NCBI GenBank assembly: GCA_003542935.1
Contig: DPJQ01000202.1
Location: forward strand, 25,704 to 42,075
DNA length: 16,372 bases
Source: Lachnospiraceae bacterium
GTDB taxonomy: Bacteria > Bacillota > Clostridia > Lachnospirales > Lachnospiraceae
Reading direction: 5' to 3'
Shown here: piece by piece, positions 6,369 through 14,176 of the stretch
Numbering within the stretch: position 1 is the stretch's first letter
Layout of the letters: every line of letters starts with the position of its first letter
Made by a program: the position numbers and the translations under genes
Notes under the pieces: model-generated
Database searches by the model: none
Seen by the model: only the letters and a program-made list of their open reading frames with translations
Told to the model about the DNA's origin: nothing

Positions 6369-7622
6369 ATGAGCGCAAGATATGAATCTGCAAAAGAGAT
6401 TTACGCAAAGATGGGTGTGGACACAGATGCGGCGATTGCTAAAATGAAAACGATCCCGGTATCCCTTCACTGTTGGCAGGGAGACGATGTGATCGGTTTT
6501 GACCATGACGGTCCGCTGACCGGCGGCATCCAGACTACAGGCGACTACCCCGGCAAGGCCAGGACGCCGGATGAGCTGTTTGCGGATCTGGACAAAGCTA
6601 TGAGCCTGATGCCCGGCAAGAAAAAAATTAATGTACATGCCTGCTATGCCATCTTTGAGGAAGGCGAGTTCGTGGATCGTGATAAGATTGAGCCGAAGCA
6701 TTTCCAGAGGTGGGTGGATTTTGCGAAAGAAAGAGGTATGGGACTGGATTTCAATCCTACATTTTTCTCCCATCCCAAGATCAAGGATGGCCTGTCTCTT
6801 TCCAGCCCGGATCCGGAGATCAGAAAGTTTTGGATTGAGCATGGCAAAGCCTGTATCCGTATCTCCAAATATTTCGCAGAGCAGACGGGTATTCCCTGCG
6901 TTATGAATATCTGGACCGGTGACGGTTATAAAGATGTTCCGGCTGACCGTATGGGGCCGAGAATGCGTTATAAAGAGTCTATCGACGAGATTCTCTCCGA
7001 GCCTTACGATCCCAAGTGGGTGAAACCCTGCGTGGAGTCCAAAGTATTTGGTATCGGTGTGGAGGCATATACAGTGGGGTCCGCAGAGTTCGCATTGAGT
7101 TATGCGGCTGCCAACAGAGAGAAATGCCTGCCTTTGATGGACAATGGCCACTACCATCCCACGGAGGTTGTATCTGACAAGATCCCGGCGCTGTTGTGCT
7201 TCTATCCGCAAATTGCCCTCCATGTGACCCGTGGTATTCGTTGGGATTCCGACCATGTGGTGCTGTTGGATGACGAAACAAAAGAGATTGCCCAGGAGAT
7301 TGTGCGCTGTGACGGTTTAGACCGTACTTACATCGCTCTGGACTATTTTGACGCATCTATCAATCGTGTATCGGCATGGGTAACAGGATTCCGCAGTATG
7401 CAGAAGGCCCTGCTCAATGCGTTGTGCACACCCAGCGCTTATCTGAAAGAGCTGCAGGATACCAATCAGATGTCCAGGAAGATGGTGGCTATGGAAGACT
7501 GCAAGATGCTGCCCATCGGCGATATCTGGGAAGAATACTGCAGGCAGTGCGGTGTGGCTGCAAATGGTTACTATGATGAAATTGAGAAATATGAAGCAGA
7601 TGTTCAGTTAAAGAGAAGCTGA
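6369..7622 (+). CDS. rhaA: L-rhamnose isomerase RhaA
   Basis: Interconverts L-rhamnose and L-rhamnulose, the first step of the pathway that feeds RhaB; a Mn-dependent TIM-barrel enzyme in the cytoplasm. 417 residues, matching the family (about 420). Strong family blocks are SLHCWQGDDVIGF (32-44), GGIQTTGDYPGKAR (52-65), NVHACYA (88-94), DFNPTFFSHP (127-136) and IWTGDGYKD (181-189). The residues corresponding to the two metal sites known in the E. coli enzyme all appear with the right spacing: Glu232, Asp258, His261, His285, Asp293, Asp295 and Asp325. The ATG at 6369 follows AGGAGGA by 8 bases; the upstream in-frame TTG at 6315 is rejected. It is the last gene of its unit and ends just before a strong terminator. 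Rhamnulose-1-phosphate aldolase is not nearby. Confidence 0.96.
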   Translation: MSARYESAKEIYAKMGVDTDAAIAKMKTIPVSLHCWQGDDVIGFDHDGPLTGGIQTTGDYPGKARTPDELFADLDKAMSLMPGKKKINVHACYAIFEEGEFVDRDKIEPKHFQRWVDFAKERGMGLDFNPTFFSHPKIKDGLSLSSPDPEIRKFWIEHGKACIRISKYFAEQTGIPCVMNIWTGDGYKDVPADRMGPRMRYKESIDEILSEPYDPKWVKPCVESKVFGIGVEAYTVGSAEFALSYAAANREKCLPLMDNGHYHPTEVVSDKIPALLCFYPQIALHVTRGIRWDSDHVVLLDDETKEIAQEIVRCDGLDRTYIALDYFDASINRVSAWVTGFRSMQKALLNALCTPSAYLKELQDTNQMSRKMVAMEDCKMLPIGDIWEEYCRQCGVAANGYYDEIEKYEADVQLKRS

Positions 7623-7678
7623 TGCTGTTTGGGGAAAAAGATCCCGGTTAGTTCTGAAATTTTTCTGAAGTTTGTTGC

Positions 7679-7722
7679 ATGGCTTTCCGTCCGTTAGAAG
7701 AGGGGAAGCCATTTGTTATTTT
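7679..7722 (+). terminator. Terminator after rhaA
   Basis: A 10-bp stem, ATGGCTTTCC (7679-7688) with GGGAAGCCAT (7703-7712, one G-T pair), with a 14-base loop and the T-rich tail TTGTTATTTT. It lies 56 bases after the rhaA stop and separates the rhamnose genes from the DUF2284-AraC pair. Confidence 0.8.
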
Positions 7723-7738
7723 ACATCGAAACTGCCTG

Positions 7739-7767
7739 TGGAAGATTTCATAGATTTCTGGTATACT
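7739..7767 (+). promoter_or_regulatory. Possible promoter of the DUF2284-AraC unit
   Basis: A good -10, TATACT (7762-7767), lies 17 bases after a weak -35 TGGAAG (7739-7744). The position between the rhaA terminator and the next ATG is right. The start site would be near 7774, overlapping the ribosome binding site TGGAGGT (7774-7780), so the leader would be very short; this lowers confidence. Confidence 0.3.
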
Positions 7768-7787
7768 GGCCTGTGGAGGTATACGTT

Positions 7788-8339
7788 ATGGATGATATGA
7801 AAATTCTGGAGGCATTAAGTGAAGTGGAGGGCGTGTATGGTTACGCCTTCGTAAATACGGAAGATCTGGTTTTTAATCCGGGCTTTCGTAAACTCTGCGA
7901 GGAGGATTCCTGCGGAAATTATGATGTGAACTATTCCTGCCCGCCTTATTGCGGCACACCTGAAGAGATGGAGGCAAAAGTCAGGCAATACCGGCGGGTG
8001 CTTGTGATGCAGACGGCCTGGGATGTAAACAGTGTAATGAATGCATCGGAGACAAAGGAGGCCAAAAGAAAACACAACGGGATTTCTTTTACGGTATTGG
8101 AAAAGCTCGGGGAACTGGGCATAGAGGCGGATGCCATGATGGCGGGACCCTGTACGCAGTGCAAAAAGACTTGTATGCAGATGATCGGTAAACCCTGTCC
8201 CAGAGACTATAAAGTGTATTCCTGCCTCTCGGCTTACTGTCTGGATGTAACGAAGCTGGCCGAGACTGCAGGGCTGGAATGCTGGGCCGGAGAGAAACGT
8301 GTGCTGTATTTCAGTGTTTATATGTATGAGAAAAAGTGA
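7788..8339 (+). CDS. DUF2284 cysteine-rich putative metal-binding protein
   Basis: A 183-residue cytoplasmic protein of the DUF2284 family, whose members are described only as predicted metal-binding proteins. The cysteines are arranged as C37-x4-C42, C51-PPY-C55, then C122-x2-C125-x3-C129, C137, C146, C151 and C165, a pattern that suggests an iron-sulfur or zinc site. PCTQCKKTC followed by a GKPCP block is the part I recognise for the family. The ATG at 7788 follows TGGAGGT by 7 bases; the upstream TTG at 7713 overlaps the rhaA terminator tail and is rejected. The AraC-type gene begins 23 bases after its stop, so the two are probably one operon. No role in rhamnose metabolism is known; the placement is suggestive only. 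No enzyme function is claimed. Confidence 0.8.
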   Translation: MDDMKILEALSEVEGVYGYAFVNTEDLVFNPGFRKLCEEDSCGNYDVNYSCPPYCGTPEEMEAKVRQYRRVLVMQTAWDVNSVMNASETKEAKRKHNGISFTVLEKLGELGIEADAMMAGPCTQCKKTCMQMIGKPCPRDYKVYSCLSAYCLDVTKLAETAGLECWAGEKRVLYFSVYMYEKK

Positions 8340-8362
8340 TTTGGCAGCGGCGGAGGACGGAT

Positions 8363-9346
8363 ATGCAGCAGTTTTTGTTGGAACGGCTCCGGGAGATTAC
8401 GGAAGAAGAGGAGCAGATCCTGCAGGGTGGCAGCGGGGTGGAGAAGGAGCGCTATGCTACAGGTAAGGAGTTTACCGTGGACAGCCGGAAGATGCTGGAG
8501 GAAGGCCAGCTGATCTCGGTGCGAAAACACACCCGGTTTGTCCACTTCCCCCTGCATCGCCATACCTATGTGGAGGTGTTTTATGTCTGCCAGGGAACGG
8601 TGGTCAATCTGATTGAGGGAAAGACAGTAGAGGTCTGCCAGGGGGAACTGCTTTTTCTGAATCAGTATACCCGGCATGAGATCCTGCCGTCAAAAATGGA
8701 TGATCTCGCCGTAAATTTTATCGTTTTGCCGGAATTTTTTGATGTGGCTTCCAATATGATCGGGAAAGACAATGTGCTGGCAGATTTTCTGGTCAATATT
8801 CTGCGCCAGAATCAGGAAAAAGGGGAATATCTGCATTTTAAAGTGGCCGGTAACAATCAGATCCAGAATCTGATGGAAAATATGATTTTATCACTTTTGC
8901 AGGGGGACAGACAGAACAATCTGATCAATCAGACCACCATGGGGCTTTTGTTTATGCACTTGGTGGATTCGGCCCCCTATATCGAAATGCGCGTACCCAA
9001 CCACTACGATAACATGCTGGCTATGTCCACACTGAACTATATTGAACAAAATTACCGGACAGCCACTCTGACAGAACTCAGTGAACAGCTGCACCAACCG
9101 GTACATACCCTCAGTAAAATGGTCAAGGCCCAGACGGGCTACAATTTTACGGAGCTTTTGCTGCGTAAACGGATGAATAAAGCTACGCAGCTTCTCTGCG
9201 ATACGGATTTGCCTGTCAATGATGTGATCGCAGCGGTGGGATATGAGAACAACAGTTATTTTCACCGTATGTTCAAGGAACGGTACGATATGACCCCCCG
9301 GGTGTTCCGGAACTGCCACAGGCAGGACGGGACGGTGCGGCTGTAA
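8363..9346 (+). CDS. AraC-family transcriptional regulator
   Basis: 327-residue DNA-binding regulator with an N-terminal cupin-like sensing domain (about 55-115, containing HFPLHRHTYVEVFYVCQG and the ELLFLNQYTRHEI strand) and a C-terminal double helix-turn-helix of AraC type (about 225-325). In the latter, ATLTELSEQLHQPVHTLSKM is the first helix pair and the DVIAAVGYENNSYFHRMFK signature the second. Family members usually activate sugar-use genes when the sugar binds the cupin. Its position next to rhaB-rhaA makes L-rhamnose or L-rhamnulose the most likely signal, which is inference. The ATG at 8363 follows GGAGG by 6 bases; the ATT-initiated upstream frame from 8336 overlaps the previous gene and is rejected. 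No terminator is visible after the stop. The N-terminal 50 residues, rich in Glu and Arg, form a helical lead-in. Confidence 0.9.
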   Translation: MQQFLLERLREITEEEEQILQGGSGVEKERYATGKEFTVDSRKMLEEGQLISVRKHTRFVHFPLHRHTYVEVFYVCQGTVVNLIEGKTVEVCQGELLFLNQYTRHEILPSKMDDLAVNFIVLPEFFDVASNMIGKDNVLADFLVNILRQNQEKGEYLHFKVAGNNQIQNLMENMILSLLQGDRQNNLINQTTMGLLFMHLVDSAPYIEMRVPNHYDNMLAMSTLNYIEQNYRTATLTELSEQLHQPVHTLSKMVKAQTGYNFTELLLRKRMNKATQLLCDTDLPVNDVIAAVGYENNSYFHRMFKERYDMTPRVFRNCHRQDGTVRL

Positions 9347-9371
9347 GGCAAAAGTAAGTGCGGAGAGATAC

Positions 9372-9387
9372 GAATTGTTTACAATTC
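9372..9387. promoter_or_regulatory. 16-bp palindrome upstream of the first L,D-transpeptidase
   Basis: GAATTGT, two bases, ACAATTC: a perfect inverted repeat of 7 bp arms in the 136-base gap between the AraC gene and the transpeptidase. It is followed by an A+T-rich stretch typical of a promoter. The short spacer makes a protein-binding operator more likely than an RNA hairpin. No convincing -35/-10 pair could be fixed nearby; ATGGCA-N18-TAGTAT (9416-9445) is the best candidate and is weak. Confidence 0.45.
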
Positions 9388-9482
9388 TTAAAATATATTA
9401 AAATAATTATCGGGTATGGCACGGGATCGGAAATTGTGTTAGTATGACTTTGATATAGATATTTTAGAAAGGGGAGTTTGTT

Positions 9483-12110
9483 ATGATTACATATGGGAAA
9501 AGATGGGCAGATACTCTGCGCCTGTCCCTGTTGGGACTGGCTTTTTTGGCCATTGTAGTATGGACCGCTGTGGGTGTACATGCTGCCACACCGAATCTGG
9601 AGACGGACAGAGCATCGGGGGTCTGCAGGTATACGGTAAGCGGCGTGGCCGAAGGCGCTCCGTTGAGCATGATTGTGAAAAATAAGGATAGCGGAAAAGA
9701 ATACAAAAAGGATCTGACTGTCAAAGACGGGATTGCCGAGGGTAGTTTCTCTCTGGCTGCAGATCTTGAAAATGTGTTCGGAGTTTACTCTGTGGATTTC
9801 GTGGAAGGAGATCATCCTGTTTCCGCGGGGGAATGTGATTTTTCGATTCATCCGAAAGCCGCCGAGATCAGCGTGTCCGGCGCAGATTCTGACACAGTCC
9901 GGAGTTTTTCGGTAAAACGTTCCGGTAACGATGTTGTTGTCCCGGGAAAAGCGAAAGCCGATCTGCGGATCTGGAAGGACGGAACAGACGAGAGCAGTGC
10001 TAAAAACCAGAAGGAAATTGATATAAACGGCTCGGATTCCGGTTTTGGATGGGACAACGTGAATGTGGAATCTCTGTCTTACGGGACCTGGTACGCCAGA
10101 GCTATAGTTTATGGAAACAATGATATTGCCCATGCCGTTGGTCTTGATACAGTGAAATTTGTCCTTGCACCGACGAGCAAAAGCTTTACAACAGAGGAGG
10201 CACAGAACGGTTTTGTTGCCGATATCCAGGGAGTGGCTTCACCTCTTGGCGTTAAAGGCGTGACTTTTGAGGTATATAACAGCGCCGGGAAACTGGTCTA
10301 TTCGAAAGCCGCCACTAAAAAGGAAGAGGGAAGATATACACTTACCATATCATTAAAGGATCTGAATAAGTATACACTGGATAAGTATACCGTCAAGGCG
10401 GTTCTCAATGATAATCAGGGCGGCAGTGTGACTCTTGACCAGACTGCAACGGCGGACATGAGCCTTGAAAAAGGAACTCTGAAGGCAACTCTGTCAAGCA
10501 AGCAGAAGAAGGTCGCGTTTTCATTGAAAAAGGCTTCCGCGGCCGGCAAATTCAAGGCGGTTGAGTTTAAAGTTTATAAAAAATCCAAGGGTGAGAGTAC
10601 GGCAGTCACAGTCAAGGGTACCTATAAGGAGAGCAGCGACACATGGTCGGCATCTATAGCTTCATCGAAGCTGAAACAGTACAAGTCGGGAACCTATGTT
10701 GTCAAGGCAGTGGGAACCACGAACTGGAATACCCGGATTGATATCAGCACCAAAAGCTTTAAACTGGGAACCGTGGCCATGACGGTCAAGGCGAAAAAAC
10801 CCAGTTATAAAAAAGGTACATTTATTCTGCAGACCAGCCCGGTTGAGGATTCCGCCGGTGTTACAAAAGTAACCATGAAGGTATCCTGTTCTTCTAATGA
10901 CAGCTATACCTATACGGCCGAAAAGCAAAGTGACAACAGCTACCAGGTGACGGCGGATTTGGCGAATCACAAATATCATCTGGGCACATATAAGGTCTCT
11001 GTCGTTGTGACGATAGCCAATGGCATGACATCTACGGCGGCCAAATGTGAGTATAAATTTAAACCGGATAATTTCACCTATGTATCTGCTACCAGCAAAA
11101 AGTTCACAAAAAAGATTTATATAAAGAATCTGTCAGACGAGGGAGATGTGACCTTTGACGTATGGAGTAAAAATGGCGGTACGGACGATCTGACCACCTA
11201 TGAGGCGACACGCAAAGGGAACTCGGCATCTGCGACGATCAAGATGGCAAACCTCAAACATACCGGCACCATTTATGTAAATGTCAAAGTAGGGGGTGCC
11301 CTGATTGACAGCAATGGTTTTTCTTTTAAAGCCCAGAAGTCCGATATGGTCAAAAATGGCTGGTATTATGAGAAATATGCGGGTAAGACTTATAAATTCT
11401 ATTATAAAAACGGTGTGAAGCAGACGGATCTGACGAATATTCTGGGAATAAGAGAGAGCAACAGTACGAACGTAAACAAGTTTTACCTTGAGCTGAACAG
11501 GGCGGCCGGTGTTGTGACGGTATACGCTTATGATTCCCAGCGGAAATCTTACTGCATACCGGTCAAAGCCTTTACGGTATCGGTGGGAAGAAATACATCC
11601 AGCAATGCGGGGGCAGGTGCGCTGAATACGGCCAGCTCATTTACACCGCTGGGTAAATATTCAATATCATATAATGGTTCGGTGGCGAAATATTCTCTGA
11701 AACCCATGTATGAGCCGGACGGGAGTATTGTTTATGCAAGGTGGGCTTCTCATGTAGTAGGAAATGTCTACTTCCACGCCATTGCCGTGGGGCGCCAGTC
11801 CCATACCGCGTTGAACCCCGTTACTTACAATAAACTGGGGCATCCGGCATCTGCAGGTTGTATCCGTATGACGGTAGCCGATGCGAAATGGATCTATGAT
11901 TATGTGTCAGTGGGCAGTGAGGTGAGGATTCTGAAAGGATCATCCGGCACTCCGGGACCCTTTGGCAAACCTAAAACGATCCGTGTATCTTCGTCCATCC
12001 ATTATGACCCCACGGATCCGGCAATATCGGATTCTCAGAAAAAGAGAGATTACAGTGCGGGCAGGATTAGCGGTTATATGACTAAGAAAGGGAAAAAAGT
12101 CGGTTACTGA
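9483..12110 (+). CDS. Secreted L,D-transpeptidase with GBS Bsp-like repeats (875 aa, SAGC variant)
   Basis: Extracellular cell-wall enzyme predicted to make L,D cross-links in peptidoglycan or attach molecules to it. Residues 1-35 are an uncleaved anchor or signal peptide with the hydrophobic core LSLLGLAFLAIVVW and an AHA-like cleavage site at VHA-A. About six beta-rich repeats of 80-100 residues follow (about 36-610), several of GBS Bsp-like type, for example the one ending in YQVTADLANHKYHLGTYKVS. A GWYYEKYAGKTYKFYYKNG linker begins at 626, then the YkuD domain (667-815). The conserved His is H765 and the catalytic Cys is C793, in the context H-P-A-S-A-G-C-I-R-M; the usual SHGC histidine is Ala791 here. 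The C-terminal tail carries a YDPTDPA motif. The ATG follows AAAGGGGAG by 6 bases. It forms an operon with a paralogue 24 bases downstream. Confidence 0.9.
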   Translation: MITYGKRWADTLRLSLLGLAFLAIVVWTAVGVHAATPNLETDRASGVCRYTVSGVAEGAPLSMIVKNKDSGKEYKKDLTVKDGIAEGSFSLAADLENVFGVYSVDFVEGDHPVSAGECDFSIHPKAAEISVSGADSDTVRSFSVKRSGNDVVVPGKAKADLRIWKDGTDESSAKNQKEIDINGSDSGFGWDNVNVESLSYGTWYARAIVYGNNDIAHAVGLDTVKFVLAPTSKSFTTEEAQNGFVADIQGVASPLGVKGVTFEVYNSAGKLVYSKAATKKEEGRYTLTISLKDLNKYTLDKYTVKAVLNDNQGGSVTLDQTATADMSLEKGTLKATLSSKQKKVAFSLKKASAAGKFKAVEFKVYKKSKGESTAVTVKGTYKESSDTWSASIASSKLKQYKSGTYVVKAVGTTNWNTRIDISTKSFKLGTVAMTVKAKKPSYKKGTFILQTSPVEDSAGVTKVTMKVSCSSNDSYTYTAEKQSDNSYQVTADLANHKYHLGTYKVSVVVTIANGMTSTAAKCEYKFKPDNFTYVSATSKKFTKKIYIKNLSDEGDVTFDVWSKNGGTDDLTTYEATRKGNSASATIKMANLKHTGTIYVNVKVGGALIDSNGFSFKAQKSDMVKNGWYYEKYAGKTYKFYYKNGVKQTDLTNILGIRESNSTNVNKFYLELNRAAGVVTVYAYDSQRKSYCIPVKAFTVSVGRNTSSNAGAGALNTASSFTPLGKYSISYNGSVAKYSLKPMYEPDGSIVYARWASHVVGNVYFHAIAVGRQSHTALNPVTYNKLGHPASAGCIRMTVADAKWIYDYVSVGSEVRILKGSSGTPGPFGKPKTIRVSSSIHYDPTDPAISDSQKKRDYSAGRISGYMTKKGKKVGY

Positions 12111-12134
12111 TTAGCAGACAATGAGGATTGAGAG

Positions 12135-14042
12135 ATGATGCGAGTGAAGAAATTTTTTCGGCAGGGCATATATGCCCTGCTTCTCGCCCTGTTCCTGGCC
12201 GGTACTTCGATACCGGCCAGAGCTTCGGAAGACATAGAAGCTGCGGAGGTATCTCCCCAGGGTCCCCTGACTTATACCAGTTTCAAGGCTTCTGCCTCCC
12301 CCAAACAGCTGGCTAAGGGAAAATTTGTTGTAGAGGTGCGTGGTCTGTCCTGCGACAGTGGCATAAAACAGGTCCGTATGCAGGTTTACAGTAAAACGGA
12401 TAAAAGCAACAGCCATACCTATACGGCAGAGAAGAAATCTTCCGGCCGTTATCGTGTAGCTGTAAATATTGCCAATCATAAAATGCAGCTGGGCAAATAT
12501 AAAATTAAAGTGGTGGTGACCGACAAAGATGGAGAAAAGATTGCCCTGCCGGAACTGGCTACATATGATTTTTCTCTAAACAAAGGTACCACATCGGTGA
12601 AATTGAATAAGGCAGAGAAGAAAGTTACGATGCGCCTTTCCGGTGCGTCCGTTCCCGGCGGCATCGAAAAAGTGGAATTTTATGTTCATGCAAAAAAAAC
12701 CGGTGCGAAAGAATCGGATGTGTTTGCGGCAGTTTTGGATAAGAAGACGGGAGAATACACGGCTGTGACAAAAATCAGCAAGCTGTCTTCATCTTTCCCG
12801 GGCACTTATGTGGCGAGAGCCAAAGTGTATGCTGCCTGTGGTGTGACAAAATTGCTGGACGAGCAGGAATTTGTAGTATCGGGCTGCGACGGAAAGCTTT
12901 CCGTGAAGTTAGCCGATGAGGATGCCGGCACTTATCGTTTGAAAGTTTCTTCTCTGGCATCGCCCTCCGGTATCGAAAAAGTACAGTTTAAAGTATGGAG
13001 GGACTCGAAGAAAAACGCTGTGTTTTATGATGCGAAGGGGAGCGGCGATTCAAGGTCATTCACTATGAAGCTGACAGATTTCGACGGTTCTCTGGGGAAA
13101 TATTCCGTACAGGCGATTGTGACTATGGGAAACGGCAAGGTTTCCACAGTGGCCAGCGATACGTTTCGCCCTGAGCTGACAGATTATCTCTATATGCTTA
13201 AACCGGAGAAAAATATTACCAGAAAGATCTGCATAAAAAATATATCCCGGAAAGGCAATATAACTTTTGCAGTATGGAGTGATAAAAACGGGAAAGATGA
13301 CCTGACTTCCTACAAAGCAGTACGCAAAGGTGATACGGCAAAAATCACTTTTAAAAACAGTGCACTTAAACATGCGGGCAAAGTATACATAGCTGCTTAT
13401 GTGAACGGAAAAGAGATTAAAACGATTTCCGTCAAAATTCCGGCCTCGGATCTGGAAAAAAATGGCTGGTATTATGAAAAATATAACGGAAAAGTTTACA
13501 AATTCTATTACAAAAACGGTTCCAGAGTGAAAAACCTGACAAAGATTTTGAATATTGGCAATAGCGAAGATCTTTATATTGAGGTGAATCGAAGGTGCTG
13601 TACGGTGACGGTTTTTGCCAGGGACGGTAAAAAAGACTATATTATTCCGGTGATTTCTTTTGCCTGCTCTGTGGGCAAGGCCAGTACGCCGACACCCAGG
13701 GGAACCTACTATACAGACCGCAAGCACAGGTGGAAAGTATTAATGGGGCCGTCCTACGGTCAGTATGCTACTCATGTGATGGGAGGCGTCTATTTCCATT
13801 CTGTGGCCGGCTCATCGAGAAGTGTACATAATCTTCGGGCATCCGATTATAACAGACTGGGCTCGCCGGCTTCCCATGGCTGTATCCGGCTGTGTGTGCG
13901 GGATGCCAAATGGATATATGATCATTGTGCCCTGAAAACGAAAGTTAAGATTTTTGACAGTTCGTATAAAGGTCCGCTGGGCAAGCCAAAAACAATTAAA
14001 ATATCCGGCAATTACGATCCGACTGATCCGGCATTGCATTGA
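12135..14042 (+). CDS. Secreted L,D-transpeptidase with GBS Bsp-like repeats (635 aa, SHGC)
   Basis: Paralogue of the preceding gene with the same architecture: a signal peptide (1-31, core YALLLALFLAG, cleavage after PARA), about four beta-rich repeats (about 40-435), GWYYEKYNGKVYKFYYKNG from 444, and a YkuD domain (480-605). The catalytic motif is canonical: H555 and S580-H581-G582-C583-I-R-L. The tail GKPKTIKISGNYDPTDPALH ends the protein, close to the tail of its neighbour. The first repeat (HTYTAEKK, NIANHKMQLGKYKIKVVV) closely matches the fifth repeat of the neighbour, so the pair arose by duplication with a change of repeat number. The start is ATG at 12135 or the adjacent ATG at 12138; the ribosome binding site is weak (GAGG at 12123-12126 or GAGAG at 12130-12134). 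Two strong hairpins lie inside the signal-peptide codons. A perfect terminator follows the stop. Confidence 0.9.
   Translation: MMRVKKFFRQGIYALLLALFLAGTSIPARASEDIEAAEVSPQGPLTYTSFKASASPKQLAKGKFVVEVRGLSCDSGIKQVRMQVYSKTDKSNSHTYTAEKKSSGRYRVAVNIANHKMQLGKYKIKVVVTDKDGEKIALPELATYDFSLNKGTTSVKLNKAEKKVTMRLSGASVPGGIEKVEFYVHAKKTGAKESDVFAAVLDKKTGEYTAVTKISKLSSSFPGTYVARAKVYAACGVTKLLDEQEFVVSGCDGKLSVKLADEDAGTYRLKVSSLASPSGIEKVQFKVWRDSKKNAVFYDAKGSGDSRSFTMKLTDFDGSLGKYSVQAIVTMGNGKVSTVASDTFRPELTDYLYMLKPEKNITRKICIKNISRKGNITFAVWSDKNGKDDLTSYKAVRKGDTAKITFKNSALKHAGKVYIAAYVNGKEIKTISVKIPASDLEKNGWYYEKYNGKVYKFYYKNGSRVKNLTKILNIGNSEDLYIEVNRRCCTVTVFARDGKKDYIIPVISFACSVGKASTPTPRGTYYTDRKHRWKVLMGPSYGQYATHVMGGVYFHSVAGSSRSVHNLRASDYNRLGSPASHGCIRLCVRDAKWIYDHCALKTKVKIFDSSYKGPLGKPKTIKISGNYDPTDPALH
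12161..12180. repeat. Perfect 20-bp palindrome in the signal-peptide codons
   Basis: GCAGGGCATA is followed directly by its own reverse complement. As RNA it gives an 8-bp stem with a TATA loop, starting 26 bases after the start codon of the second transpeptidase. GCCCTG downstream (12186-12191) offers a competing partner for the first arm. It codes for QGIYALL, so part of the symmetry could be codon choice. Confidence 0.85.
12195..12220. repeat. 10-bp perfect hairpin in the signal-peptide codons
   Basis: CTGGCCGGTA (12195-12204) and TACCGGCCAG (12211-12220) form an uninterrupted GC-rich stem around a CTTCGA loop, 14 bases after the 20-bp palindrome. It has no T-run after it, so it is not an ordinary terminator. 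Confidence 0.85.
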
Positions 14043-14043
14043 A

Positions 14044-14085
14044 AAAACAGGCAGAAGCGGCGGCTTCTGCCTGTTTTCACTCTTG
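14044..14085 (+). terminator. Terminator after the L,D-transpeptidase operon
   Basis: A perfect 15-bp stem, 14044-14058 with 14063-14077, loop GGCG, with AAAA at the base of the 5' arm and TTTT closing the 3' arm, then CACTCTT. It begins two bases after the stop codon. It is a classical rho-independent terminator and would work in both directions. Confidence 0.92.
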
Positions 14086-14098
14086 GTAAAATACCAGC

Positions 14099-14158
14099 GT
14101 TTTTACGGACTTTGCAGCCAGTGCAAAGTCCTGGGCTGAACTATAACCTGTTTTTACG
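14099..14158. repeat. Hairpin flanked by 9-bp direct repeats
   Basis: GTTTTTACG occurs at 14099-14107 and again at 14150-14158. Between them lies a perfect 10-bp hairpin, GGACTTTGCA (14107-14116) and TGCAAAGTCC (14122-14131), with loop GCCAG. The layout could be a second terminator-like structure, a small inserted repeat with a target duplication, or chance. No T-run follows the stem directly. Confidence 0.55.
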
Positions 14159-14176
14159 AATAAAAGGTGAACTTTA

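Noticed and set aside
6342..7256. 304-codon minus-strand frame opposite rhaA
   Set aside because: Antisense shadow of a gene with all RhaA metal ligands in place; composition is atypical for a protein.
9434..9461. TTGTGT-N16-TAGATA as promoter of the first transpeptidase
   Set aside because: Transcription would start inside the ribosome binding site, leaving no leader.
9273..10133. 286-codon minus-strand frame across the AraC-transpeptidase gap
   Set aside because: It crosses the promoter region and the start of a well-supported gene, with no recognisable domain.
13056..13727. 223-codon minus-strand frame opposite the second transpeptidase
   Set aside because: Shadow of the repeat and YkuD codons; no start signals.
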